DNA of 64,000 nucleotides from Nocardioides anomalus (lineage in GTDB: Bacteria; Actinomycetota; Actinomycetes; Propionibacteriales; Nocardioidaceae): NCBI RefSeq assembly GCF_011046535.1, contig NZ_CP049257.1:3472001-3536000 (forward strand). The letters are read 5' to 3'. The first letter of the stretch is position 1. Every line of letters starts with the position of its first letter. Below are positions 15,456-23,102 of this stretch, in pieces. The notes below the pieces were generated by a model. That model ran no database searches, was not told the origin of the DNA, and worked only from the letters and a program-made list of their open reading frames with translations. A program made the position numbers and the translations under genes.

Positions 15456-16609
15456 CCGAGCGCGCGGTCTAGGTCCGCCAGCAGGTCGTCGACGGTCTCG
15501 ATCCCGACGCTCAGGCGGACCAGGTCGGCCGGCACCTCGAGGTCGGTCCCGGCCACGCTCGCGTGTGTCATCCGGCCCGGGTGCTCGATGAGCGACTCGA
15601 TGCCGCCGAGCGACTCGGCCAGCGTGAAGACCTCGGCGGCGCCGCAGACCGCCAGCGCCCTCTCCTCGCCGCCCTTGACCCGGAAGCTGACCATCCCGCC
15701 GAAGCGGTCCATCTGCCGGGCCGCGACCTCGTGGCCCGGGTGGCTCGCCAGCCCGGGGTAGTAGACGTGCTCGACCCGCTCGTCGGCCTCGAGGAAGGCC
15801 ACCACCCGCTCGGCGTTGTCGCAGTGCTTCTCCATCCGCACGCCGAGCGTCTTGAGCCCGCGCAGGGTCAGCCACGACTCGAACGCGCCGGCCACCGCGC
15901 CCATGGCGTTCTGGTGGTAGGCCACCTTCTCGGCCAGCTCCAGGTCGCGCACGACGACCGCGCCGCCGACGACGTCGCTGTGGCCGCCGACGTACTTGGT
16001 CGTGGAGTGCACCACCACGTCGGCGCCGAGGGTCAGCGGGCGCTGGAGGTACGGCGACGCGAAGGTGTTGTCGACGACCAGCAGTGCGCCCACGCCGTGG
16101 GCCAGGTCGGCCAGCGCCGCGATGTCGGCGATCCCGAGCAGCGGGTTGGTCGGCGTCTCGACCCAGATCATCCGGGTCCGGTCGGTGAGGGCGGCCCGGA
16201 CCGCGTCCAGGTCACCGAGCGCGGCCGGGGTCTGGCCCACGCCCCAGCGCGTCTCGACCTTGTCGAAGAGCCGGTGCGTGCCGCCGTAGGCGTCGTTGGG
16301 CAGGACCACGTGGTCCCCCGGCTCGAGCAGCCCGCGCACGATGGTGTCCTCGGCGGCCAGCCCGGAGGCGAAGGCGAACCCGCGCTCGCCCTCCTCCAGC
16401 GCCGCCACGGTGGCCTCGAGGGCGGTGCGCGTGGGGTTGGCGGAGCGGCTGTACTCGTAGCCGCCGCGCAGACCGCCCACCCCGTCCTGCTTGTAGGTCG
16501 ACGTCGCGAAGATCGGGGGGATCACCGCTCCGGTCGACGGGTCCGGCTCCCACCCCGCGTGGATCGCACGCGTCTCGAAGCCGGACTTGGTCCGGTGCTC
16601 CTGGCTCAT
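15452..16609 (-). CDS. metB: Cystathionine gamma-synthase (trans-sulfuration PLP enzyme)
   Basis: A 385-residue Cys/Met metabolism PLP enzyme. It contains GFETRAIHAGWEPDPSTGAV, the family opening; YEYSRSANPTRTALE; and VVVHSTTKYVGGHSDVVGG with the PLP lysine. Enzymes of this length in Actinobacteria (Rv1079) are annotated metB and may work both as gamma-synthase and gamma-lyase. It makes cystathionine from O-acyl-homoserine and cysteine. The ATG at 16609 (MSQEHRTKSGFETR) is chosen because TACGCT ends 6 bases upstream, giving a leaderless start; longer frames add unrelated sequence. First gene of the metB-mutL-permease-ilvA unit. Confidence 0.9.
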   Translation of the reverse strand: MSQEHRTKSGFETRAIHAGWEPDPSTGAVIPPIFATSTYKQDGVGGLRGGYEYSRSANPTRTALEATVAALEEGERGFAFASGLAAEDTIVRGLLEPGDHVVLPNDAYGGTHRLFDKVETRWGVGQTPAALGDLDAVRAALTDRTRMIWVETPTNPLLGIADIAALADLAHGVGALLVVDNTFASPYLQRPLTLGADVVVHSTTKYVGGHSDVVGGAVVVRDLELAEKVAYHQNAMGAVAGAFESWLTLRGLKTLGVRMEKHCDNAERVVAFLEADERVEHVYYPGLASHPGHEVAARQMDRFGGMVSFRVKGGEERALAVCGAAEVFTLAESLGGIESLIEHPGRMTHASVAGTDLEVPADLVRLSVGIETVDDLLADLDRALG

Positions 16610-16615
16610 CACGCG

Positions 16616-16621
16616 AGCGTA
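16616..16621 (-). promoter_or_regulatory. -10 element, leaderless metB start
   Basis: TACGCT on the minus strand, 6 bases before the ATG at 16609. Confidence 0.45.
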
Positions 16622-16652
16622 TCCACCGGCCAGCCCGTGCCACGCTGGGGCC

Positions 16653-16844
16653 GTCATCACCTCGGGGCTCGTCAACCTCCACACCGCCGACATCGGGGCC
16701 GGCACGCGCTCCTGGGGCGAGCTGCTCGGCCTGGGCACCGCCGACGCCGCGCTCCGCGGGCACGACGTCGGCAACGACAACCACTCGGCCCTCCTGCGCG
16801 ACCCGGACGGCAACCTCGTCGAGATCCTCAGCAAGCAGCGCTGA
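16653..16844 (+). pseudogene. Remnant of a VOC/glyoxalase-type gene
   Basis: The frame reads SGLVNLHTADIGAGTRSWGELLGLG, which resembles the N-terminal beta-alpha of VOC domains (normally ...FYxxLLGL), then jumps after only ~20 residues to HSALLRDPDGNLVEILSKQR, the C-terminal VOC strand with its Glu ligand. The middle ~50 residues of a VOC domain are missing and no start codon lies at the right place. An internal deletion remnant is the simplest reading; it is too short (about 63 codons) to fold as a full domain. Confidence 0.55.
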
Positions 16845-16918
16845 GCCCCGACGCGGCGCGTCGCTCCCAGCCGGGTGTGGCTGGTGGACGTCGTGCCGCC
16901 GTCGTACCTCCGGATCCG

Positions 16919-17986
16919 CTAGGGCCGCGCCCGCCGGTGGACGGGGGCGTCGCCGAGGGCGCGGGCCAGGTTGTCGAGGATCCGGCGGGGCCGGAGCACC
17001 GGGGACGGCGAGCTGGCCGAGGTGGCCATGCCGGTGATGACCTCGTCGAGGACCTCGGTCTCGGTGTGGCGGGGCCGCCAGTCGAGCTCGAGCTCCGCGC
17101 GGGCGCTGTCGAGGAGGGGTACGGCGTAGGCCAGGTCGATCCAGCCGGGGTCGAGCTGCTCGAGGCGGGCGTGCCAGAGCGCGGCGACGCCGGCGCGCAG
17201 GACGCGGGCGGGGACGTGCACGGTCCGGGCGTGCAGGGCGGCGCCGACGAGCTCGGCGGTGACCGGGCGGCCGGAGGCGAGGTTGAAGGCGCCTTCCGCG
17301 CCTCGGGCGAGCACGGCGACCACCGCGGCGGCGACGTCGTCGGCGTGCACGAACGGCACCTCCAGGCGGCGGTCGAGTGGCAGCACGGGCACGAAGCGGA
17401 GCGCGGCGGCCGGGACCAGCCCCGGCACGGCGTAGCGCAGCAGCGCGCTGCCGGCCGCCGACTGCCCGATGATCCCCGGCCGCATCCGGGCGAGGGTCAG
17501 CGACGGGTGGGCCGCGGCGAAGCCGTCCAGGAAGCGCTCGGCCTCCGCCTTGTGCTGGGAGTACGGCGAGGTGGGGACGCCGTCGACCGGGTAGTCCTCG
17601 GTCACGGGTCGAGGACCGGAGCGCGGGGAGTAGGCGCCGACCGAGGACATGTGCACCAGGTGCGGGACGCCCTCCGCGACCACGGCCTCGGCGACCCGGC
17701 GGGTGCCGCCGACGCCGAGCTCGTGCAGGTGGTCTAGGCGGTGCGAGGGCTGGAACCCCCACGCCAGGTGCACGAGGGCGTCGGCGCCGCGCACCGCCTC
17801 GCGCAGCCGGTCGACGTGGTCGTCGCGGGTGAGGTCGACGGCGTGCCAGCCGGCGGCGGCGTACGGCGGGTGGGAGGCGGCCGGCGGGCGGCGGGCGATC
17901 CCGACGAGCGAGTGGCCGGCGCCGCTCAGGGCCCGCAGCAGGGCGGTGCCGACGTTGCCGGTGGCTCCGGTGATGGCGATGCGCAC
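16919..17986 (-). CDS. NAD-dependent epimerase/dehydratase family protein (extended SDR)
   Basis: A 355-residue extended short-chain dehydrogenase. The Rossmann loop is RIAITGATGNVGTALLRAL at the very start; the catalytic residues appear as HMSSVGAYSP and the YxxxK in SPYSQHKAEAE (Tyr and Lys). The C-terminal half (FVHADDVAAAVVAVLARG, FNLASGRPVTAE) is sugar-epimerase-like. Substrate unknown. The GTG at 17986 is preceded by a 16-bp palindrome (17989-18004). The gene is single, divergent from msrA. Stop is TAG at 16919-16921. Confidence 0.8.
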   Translation of the reverse strand: MRIAITGATGNVGTALLRALSGAGHSLVGIARRPPAASHPPYAAAGWHAVDLTRDDHVDRLREAVRGADALVHLAWGFQPSHRLDHLHELGVGGTRRVAEAVVAEGVPHLVHMSSVGAYSPRSGPRPVTEDYPVDGVPTSPYSQHKAEAERFLDGFAAAHPSLTLARMRPGIIGQSAAGSALLRYAVPGLVPAAALRFVPVLPLDRRLEVPFVHADDVAAAVVAVLARGAEGAFNLASGRPVTAELVGAALHARTVHVPARVLRAGVAALWHARLEQLDPGWIDLAYAVPLLDSARAELELDWRPRHTETEVLDEVITGMATSASSPSPVLRPRRILDNLARALGDAPVHRRARP

Positions 17987-17988
17987 GA

Positions 17989-18004
17989 CGTGGGGTACCC
18001 CACG
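17989..18004. promoter_or_regulatory. 16-bp palindrome between epimerase gene and msrA
   Basis: CGTGGGGTACCCCACG, perfectly self-complementary, ends 3 bases upstream of the epimerase GTG in the divergent spacer with msrA. The position suits an operator covering the transcription start; no regulator gene is adjacent. Confidence 0.4.
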
Positions 18005-18112
18005 CGTCCGGGCCCACCTCGGCGGGAACGTCCGGGCCACCACCCGTGTTGGACACTGTGCGGGACCGGCGCGCACGCCAGCGGCACGGCCCGCACGAGC
18101 AAAGGAGAGTCC

Positions 18113-18763
18113 GTGTCCATCTTCTCCCGCACCAAGTCCGCCCTCGTCGAGCCCGAGCAGGCGCTGCCCGGCCGCACCGAGCGCCCCTGGGCCGTCGCGG
18201 CCCGCCACCGGGTCCTGGACGCGCCCGTCGTCACCGACGAGGTGCCCGAGGGCTACGAGGTCGCGATCTTCGGCCTGGGCTGCTTCTGGGGCGCCGAGGA
18301 GATCTACTGGCAGACGCCGGGCGTCTGGTCCACCTCGGTCGGGTACGCCGGCGGCACCACGCCGAACCCGACGTACGAGGAGGTCTGCAGCGGCCGCACC
18401 AACCACACCGAGGCCGTCCGGATCGTCTTCGACCCCTCGGTCGTGTCGTACGCCGACCTGGTCAAGAAGTTCTTCGAGGTCCACGACCCCACGCAGGGCT
18501 TCCGGCAGGGCAACGACGTCGGCACGCAGTACCGCTCGGCGATCTACTTCACCAGCCCCGAGCAGGAGCAGGTCGCGCGCGAGCTGACCGCGGTCTACGG
18601 TCAGGAGCTGGCCACCCGCCGGCTCGGTGAGATCACCACCGAGATCCGCCCCGCCAGCGAGACGCCGTACTTCTACGCCGAGGACCCGCACCAGCAGTAC
18701 CTCGCCAAGAACCCGTTCGGCTACCGCTGCCACGCCAACACCGGCGTGAAGTTCCCCGGCTGA
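18113..18763 (+). CDS. msrA: Peptide-methionine (S)-S-oxide reductase
   Basis: A 216-residue MsrA, which reduces methionine-S-sulfoxide in proteins. The catalytic motif GLGCFWGAEEIYW holds the nucleophilic Cys; further family signatures are SVGYAGGTTPNPTYEEVCSGRTNHTEAVRIVFDP-type spacing (seen as VGYAGG, TNHTEAV), GTQYRSAIYF and AEDPHQQYLAKNPFGY. The N-terminal ~40 residues before the core (SIFSRTKSALVEPEQALPGR) are the usual actinobacterial extension. The GTG at 18113 has the RBS AAAGGAGA at 18101-18108. A strong hairpin at 18788-18820 follows the stop. Confidence 0.93.
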   Translation: MSIFSRTKSALVEPEQALPGRTERPWAVAARHRVLDAPVVTDEVPEGYEVAIFGLGCFWGAEEIYWQTPGVWSTSVGYAGGTTPNPTYEEVCSGRTNHTEAVRIVFDPSVVSYADLVKKFFEVHDPTQGFRQGNDVGTQYRSAIYFTSPEQEQVARELTAVYGQELATRRLGEITTEIRPASETPYFYAEDPHQQYLAKNPFGYRCHANTGVKFPG

Positions 18764-18787
18764 TTCTCGCCCGACCTGTCGTAGCGG

Positions 18788-18820
18788 CCCGCCGCTGTTC
18801 GTAGCGTTGACAGCGGCGGG
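18788..18820 (+). terminator. Strong hairpin after msrA
   Basis: CCCGCCGCTGT (18788-18798) pairs perfectly with ACAGCGGCGGG (18810-18820) across an 11-base loop, 24 bases after the msrA stop. No U-run follows, so it is either a GC-rich intrinsic terminator or a regulatory stem in front of the YCII gene. Confidence 0.5.
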
Positions 18821-18850
18821 CGTTCGGCCTGCCCGGAGACAGGAGCAGCG

Positions 18851-19222
18851 ATGGCGGAGTACCTCATCTTCTTCAACCAGCAGTGGGTCGGCGACCACGA
18901 CGAGGCGTGGTACCAGGGTCGCGTCGAGCCGTCGACGGCCGTGGTCCGGGAGATGCAGGAGCAGGGCGTGCTGGTGTACGCCGGCGGGCTGGTCGAGGAG
19001 CTCGAGGAGGCGGCCAGCGCCGACGCGACCAGCGGCACGACGCTCGTCACCGACGGGCCGTTCGCCGAGACCAAGGAGTGGCTCGGCGGGCTGACCATCG
19101 TCGACGTGCCCGACGACGAGACCGCGCGCTACTGGGCGGGCCGGGTGGCCGAGGGCTGCGGGTGGCCGCAGGAGGTCCGCAGGTTCAAGTCCGGGTCGCT
19201 GCGCGAGGCCGCCCGGGGCTAG
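18851..19222 (+). CDS. YCII-related (DGPF) protein
   Basis: A 123-residue protein of the YCII/DGPF family. It contains LIFFNQQW at the start and VTDGPFAETKEWLGGLTIVD, the DGPF-x-ETKE-x-LGG signature. The fold is a ferredoxin-like dimer; members are often cotranscribed with ECF sigma factors, but none is present here, and the biochemical role is unknown. The ATG at 18851 follows an ACAGGAGCAG RBS. Its TAG stop shares CTAG with the stop of the convergent reductase gene. Confidence 0.82.
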   Translation: MAEYLIFFNQQWVGDHDEAWYQGRVEPSTAVVREMQEQGVLVYAGGLVEELEEAASADATSGTTLVTDGPFAETKEWLGGLTIVDVPDDETARYWAGRVAEGCGWPQEVRRFKSGSLREAARG

Positions 19223-19830
19223 CGCACCCGGTCGTACTTGAGCAGCAGCTCGCCGTCGCCTCCCGCGACCTGACGGGCGAGCTGCCAGCGGCTGTCCGGG
19301 CCGCCCTCGAAGAGCCGGGGGCCGGAGCCCAGGACCACGGGGAACTGGGTGATGCACAGCTGGTCGACCAGGTCGGCCTCGAGCGCGGCCCGGATGACGC
19401 TGGCCGAGGAGACGACGAAGACGTCGCCGTCTGTGTCGCCGGTGTCGCCGGGGTCGTCGGACTCGCCAGCCGCGAGGTCGCGCAGCACGTCGGCGGTCGC
19501 GCGGTCCTCGAGGGTCGTGTGCCGCCACGGTGCGTGGGTGAGCGTCGTGGACAGCACCACCTTGTCCACGTCGACCAGCCAGCGCGCGAAGCCGACGTCG
19601 CGGGGGTCGGCGCCGTCCATGTCGATGACCTGCGGCCACCAGCCGAGGAACCCCTCGGCGTTCTTGCGGCCCAGCACGGCGGTGGTCGCGCTCTCCCACA
19701 GCGAGGTGAGGTGGTCGCGCGCGGCGTCGGAGACGGCGTACGGCATCACCCAGCTCATGTCCATCGGGTCGTCCTTGGCGTAGCGGCCGTCGAGGGAGAG
19801 GGCGATGTTGGTGACGATGCGTCGGGTCAC
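19219..19830 (-). CDS. Dihydrofolate reductase family protein (RibD C-terminal-like)
   Basis: A 203-residue protein of the RibD C-terminal/DHFR-like family: RIVTNIALSLDGRYAKDD at the N-terminus, TTAVLGRKNAEGF (NADPH loop), KVVLSTTLTH, and ITQFPVVLGSGPRLFEGG at the C-terminal end. Stand-alone members of this type are NADPH-dependent reductases of uncertain substrate. The GTG at 19830 overlaps the stop of the ArsR-type gene (GTGA), forming a two-gene unit with it. The stop shares CTAG with the YCII gene. Confidence 0.82.
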   Translation of the reverse strand: MTRRIVTNIALSLDGRYAKDDPMDMSWVMPYAVSDAARDHLTSLWESATTAVLGRKNAEGFLGWWPQVIDMDGADPRDVGFARWLVDVDKVVLSTTLTHAPWRHTTLEDRATADVLRDLAAGESDDPGDTGDTDGDVFVVSSASVIRAALEADLVDQLCITQFPVVLGSGPRLFEGGPDSRWQLARQVAGGDGELLLKYDRVR

Positions 19831-20648
19831 GGGGTGCTCCTGTCGAGAAGGTGGGCGAGGGTGTCGAGGGACTGGGCGAAGCCGGGCTCGATGCCGGCGA
19901 CGGGGTCGGCGGCGTCGACCGTGCTGTCGGTGATCCGGTAGGTCACGTCGAGGTCGGCGCCGGAGGCGGTCCGGGTCAGGTCGTAGGTCACGTCGGCGGT
20001 GAAGACGGCCGCTCCGTCGGGACCCGCGGGCGAGGAGGTGTAGGCGAGCCGTTCCGAGGACCGGACCTCGGTCACCACGCCCTCCGCGCGCCCGACCACG
20101 ACGTCGGAGTCGTCGACGTCCTCACGGTCGCGGTACTCCAGCACGATCCGGCCGCCGGGCTCGGCCTCGAAGACCAGGTCGGAGATCCGCAGGCTGGCCG
20201 GCGCCCACCACCGGGCCAGCAGGTCCGGCTCGGTGAGGTGGGCCCACACCACGTCCGGCGCGGCGGCCAGCGAGCGGTGGAACGTGAAGGTCCGGCCGTC
20301 GGCCCACCCCGGCTCCGAGGCGGCGCGTCGCTCGTCGGCCACGCCGTCGGCGTACGCCGTGAAGGAGGGGTCGGCGCCGGCGGCGTCGGCCAGCGCGGTC
20401 AGGGCTGCGGCGAGCTCGTGGAGCGGATCGGGACGCAGGGAGTAGACCCGCCGGGTGCCGAGCCGCTCCCCCACCACGAGACCGGCGCGCTCGAGGGTCT
20501 GCAGGTGCTTGGTCGTCTGCGGCTGCCGGGCCCCGGCCAGCTGGGCCAGGACGCCCACAGGTCGCGGCCGCTCGGCCAGCAGCCCGACCAGGCGCCAGCG
20601 GGCCGGGTCAGCCAGCGCGGCGAGGAGTGCCTCCATGCCGGAGAGCAT
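19827..20648 (-). CDS. ArsR-type HTH regulator fused to SRPBCC (AHSA1-like) domain
   Basis: A 273-residue two-domain protein. Residues ~1-95 form an ArsR winged helix (LADPARWRLVGLLAERPRPV, ARQPQTTKHLQTLERAGLVVGERLGTRRVYSL). Residues ~115-273 form an SRPBCC/AHSA1 ligand-binding barrel (FHRSLAAAPDVVWAHLTEPDLLARWWAP). The two usually occur as adjacent genes; here the sensor and the DNA-binding domain are one chain. The ATG at 20648 and a second ATG at 20636 (MEALLAALADP) are both possible. An inverted repeat at 20663-20678 just upstream is a likely autoregulatory operator. Partner gene: the reductase at 19219-19830. Confidence 0.82.
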   Translation of the reverse strand: MLSGMEALLAALADPARWRLVGLLAERPRPVGVLAQLAGARQPQTTKHLQTLERAGLVVGERLGTRRVYSLRPDPLHELAAALTALADAAGADPSFTAYADGVADERRAASEPGWADGRTFTFHRSLAAAPDVVWAHLTEPDLLARWWAPASLRISDLVFEAEPGGRIVLEYRDREDVDDSDVVVGRAEGVVTEVRSSERLAYTSSPAGPDGAAVFTADVTYDLTRTASGADLDVTYRITDSTVDAADPVAGIEPGFAQSLDTLAHLLDRSTP

Positions 20649-20662
20649 TCCTCATGGCGAAT

Positions 20663-20678
20663 ATTCCTGTCAAGGAAT
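20663..20678 (-). promoter_or_regulatory. Inverted repeat and -35-like box upstream of the ArsR-SRPBCC gene
   Basis: ATTCCT GTCA AGGAAT is a perfect 6-4-6 inverted repeat, with a further ATTCCT at 20647-20652. On the minus strand it contains a consensus TTGACA (20668-20673). An ArsR dimer bound here would block that -35. No good -10 is visible at the right distance. Confidence 0.45.
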
Positions 20679-22855
20679 CAGTCCAGGTCGGCCGACTCCA
20701 CCTGGGCCAGCAGCCGGTCCATCTGCTCGCGGACCCGGGAGTGCCGCTCCTCGCGGGCCTGCTTGAGTCGGGCCACGTCCTCGTCGATGCGGGCCCGCGA
20801 CTCGCGCAGGGCGAGCCGCGCCCGCTTGGCCTCGCGGCGCGCCCGCAGCTGGAGGCGCTGGGCCTCGGCCTCGGCGGTGGTGCGCAGCTCCTCGGCGTCG
20901 GCGGTGGCCTCGGCCAGGGTGGAGCGGGCGGCCTCGAGCAGGGCGTCGGCCTCGGCCCGGGCCTCGGCGCGGAGTCGCTCGCCCTCGGTCCGGGCGGCCG
21001 CGAGCTCGGCCTCGGCCTCCGCGCGCGCCTCGGCCCGGGCGCGGGTGCCGGACAGCAGCTGCTCGGCCTCGGTGCGGGCGGTCACCAGCACCTGGTCGCC
21101 TTGGGTGTGGGCGGTGGCCACCACCCGCTGGGCCTCCGAGCGCGCGGACGCGGTCAGCTCCTCGGCCTGGCTCTGCGCACCGAGCAGCAGCGCGTCGGCG
21201 TCGGCCCGCGCCGAGGCGGTGAGCCGGGCCGCCTCGGTGTGGGCGGCCTCGAGGGCCTGCTGGGCCTCGGTCTCCGCGGTCGCGCTGAGCGTCTCGCTCT
21301 CCAGGCGTGCGTCGGCCAGGGCCTGCTCGGCCTCGCCCCGCAGCTCCTGGGAGCTGGAGCGGGCCTGGCTGAGCAGCTGCTCGGCCTCGGACACCGCGGC
21401 GGCCCGCGTCTGGTCGGCGTGGGCGGCAGCGTCGGCACGACGGGCCTCGGCCTCGAGCCGGGCGCGCTCGGCACGGGCCACGGCCTCGGCGCGGAGCCGC
21501 TCGGCCTCGTCCTGCGCCTGGCCCCGCAGCTGCCCGGCCTCCTCCTGCGCCTCGCCACGCAGCCGGTCGGCCTCGCTGCGGGCCGCGGCGCGCAGCTCCT
21601 CGCCCTCGGCCGTCGCCGCCTCGACCACCGCGGTGGCGTCGGCGGTGGCCGTCGCGGTCAGGGCGGCGCCCTCGGTGCGGGCCGTCTCGAGCTCGGTCTG
21701 CGCCGTCGTCCGCAACGCCGCGGCGCGGGCCTCGGCGTCGGCCACCAGCCGGTCCGCGCGCGCCTGCGCGTCGTCGGCCAGGCGGTCGGCCTCGGCCTCG
21801 GCGGTCTCCACCAGCCCGGCCGCCTCGGCGCGGGCGTCGGTGACCAGGCGCTCGCACTCGGCCCGGGAGCGTTCGAGCACGACGTACGCCTCGGCCCGGA
21901 GCTCCTGGGAGCCCGCACTCGCCTCGGCCAGCAGCTGCTCGGCCTCGGCGGAGGTCGCGGCGAGCAGGGTGTCGGCCTCGAGGCGGGTGACCCACTGGAC
22001 CTGGTCGGCCTGCTCGCGGGCGTCGGCGAGCAGGGCCTCGGCCCGGCTGCGCAGCTCGGCAGCGGACGTGCCGGCCTCGGTGAGCAGCTCCTCGGCCTCC
22101 GCACTGGCCGCGTCGAGCACCGCCTCGGACTCGAGGTGGGCCAGCGAGCGCGCCCGCTCGACCTCGGCCAGCGCCTCGGCCAGCACCTCCTCGGCCTCCG
22201 CCTCGAGGTCGGTGGAGCGGGCGCGCGCGGAGGCCAGCAGCTGCTCGGCGCGGGTGGCGGCCGACGAGCGGGCGCCCTCGGCCTCCCGGGTCGCCGTGCT
22301 GAGCAGCTGGTCGCTCTCGGTGCGGGCGTCGGTCAGCAGCCGCCGCGCATCCTCGGCGCGCGAGCGCGCGTCGGCGAGGAGCTGCTCGGTCTCGGCGCGC
22401 ATGGTGCCGGTGTCGTCGTGGGTCCGGCCCCACAGCTGGCCGGCCGCGGTCCGGGCGGCGCGGGTGAGCTGGTCGGCCTGCTCCTGCGCGGCGGCCCGGA
22501 GCTCCTCGGCCTCGTCCACGGCGCGGTCCCGGGCCTCCTGGCGCAGCTGCTCGAGCAGCCGGTCGGCCTCGTCGCGCGCGCCGTCCTTGGCGTGGGCCAG
22601 GAGCTGGTCGGCCTCGGAGCGGGCCTGCGCCTCGAACTGCTCGGCCGCGCTGCGGGCCTCGGCCAGGAGCTGGTCGGCCTCGGCCCGGGCCACGGCCTTG
22701 AGCTGCTCACCCTCGCTGCGGGCGTCGGCCACCAGGGCCTCAGCGCTGCGGGTGGCGAGCTCCAGCAGCCGCGAGGCGCTGTCGGGTGCGTTCTGCGCCG
22801 CGTCGGTGGACCCGGCCGAGCCCTCCGGCGGGCGCGCGTCGTGCGTCGTACTCAT
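20678..22855 (-). CDS. Long hendecad-repeat coiled-coil protein (Scy/FilP-like cytoskeletal candidate)
   Basis: A 725-residue protein, almost entirely built from ~11-residue units such as RAEADQLLAEA, RSAAEQFEAQA and RSEADQLLAHA: Ala-rich, with charged edges and Leu at fixed positions. An 11-residue period predicts a long, nearly straight coiled coil. The first ~35 residues (MSTTHDARPPEGSAGSTDAA) are disordered and the last ~60 become basic (RRAKRARLALRESRARIDEDVARL). There is no membrane helix or SMC/ATPase head. In Streptomyces, hendecad proteins Scy and FilP organise polar growth, so a cytoskeletal role is a plausible inference. The ATG at 22855 has the RBS AAGGGGGAAG. The gene ends 30 bases before the ArsR gene on the same strand. 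Confidence 0.7.
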   Translation of the reverse strand: MSTTHDARPPEGSAGSTDAAQNAPDSASRLLELATRSAEALVADARSEGEQLKAVARAEADQLLAEARSAAEQFEAQARSEADQLLAHAKDGARDEADRLLEQLRQEARDRAVDEAEELRAAAQEQADQLTRAARTAAGQLWGRTHDDTGTMRAETEQLLADARSRAEDARRLLTDARTESDQLLSTATREAEGARSSAATRAEQLLASARARSTDLEAEAEEVLAEALAEVERARSLAHLESEAVLDAASAEAEELLTEAGTSAAELRSRAEALLADAREQADQVQWVTRLEADTLLAATSAEAEQLLAEASAGSQELRAEAYVVLERSRAECERLVTDARAEAAGLVETAEAEADRLADDAQARADRLVADAEARAAALRTTAQTELETARTEGAALTATATADATAVVEAATAEGEELRAAARSEADRLRGEAQEEAGQLRGQAQDEAERLRAEAVARAERARLEAEARRADAAAHADQTRAAAVSEAEQLLSQARSSSQELRGEAEQALADARLESETLSATAETEAQQALEAAHTEAARLTASARADADALLLGAQSQAEELTASARSEAQRVVATAHTQGDQVLVTARTEAEQLLSGTRARAEARAEAEAELAAARTEGERLRAEARAEADALLEAARSTLAEATADAEELRTTAEAEAQRLQLRARREAKRARLALRESRARIDEDVARLKQAREERHSRVREQMDRLLAQVESADLD

Positions 22856-23102
22856 GGCACTTCCCCCTTGGTCGCGGTCCACGCCCGAGAGTCCCGGACC
22901 CCCCGGTCCGGCGTGCCCCGACGATTCCCCGTACGGCGCCCCACTGCGCCGTGTCCGTCGTCCCGGGCCGGCTCAGCACTGGCCCAGACCAGCGATCCTG
23001 CCCGGCTCCTGAGGGCCTGACAAGTCCGGTCCGGAGCGCGCGCGCCGGCCCGATGCCCCCGGGGCACGGCTCCCGAGAGCCCGTTTCACCCGCCGGGGGA
23101 CA

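Noticed and set aside
16610..16834. Longer N-terminus of metB from 16834
   Set aside because: The extra residues show no similarity to the family, and the -10 hexamer sits directly before the ATG at 16609.
20678..22855. Periodic sequence that might be taken for a CRISPR or satellite array
   Set aside because: The period is 33 bases without conserved repeats or distinct spacers, and it is fully explained by the 11-residue protein repeat.
19851..23012. Open frame of 1053 codons on the plus strand opposite the coiled-coil gene
   Set aside because: Its Ser/Ala/Arg monotony mirrors the 33-base periodicity of the real gene on the other strand; the minus-strand frame has the RBS, a proper start and a sensible amphipathic pattern.
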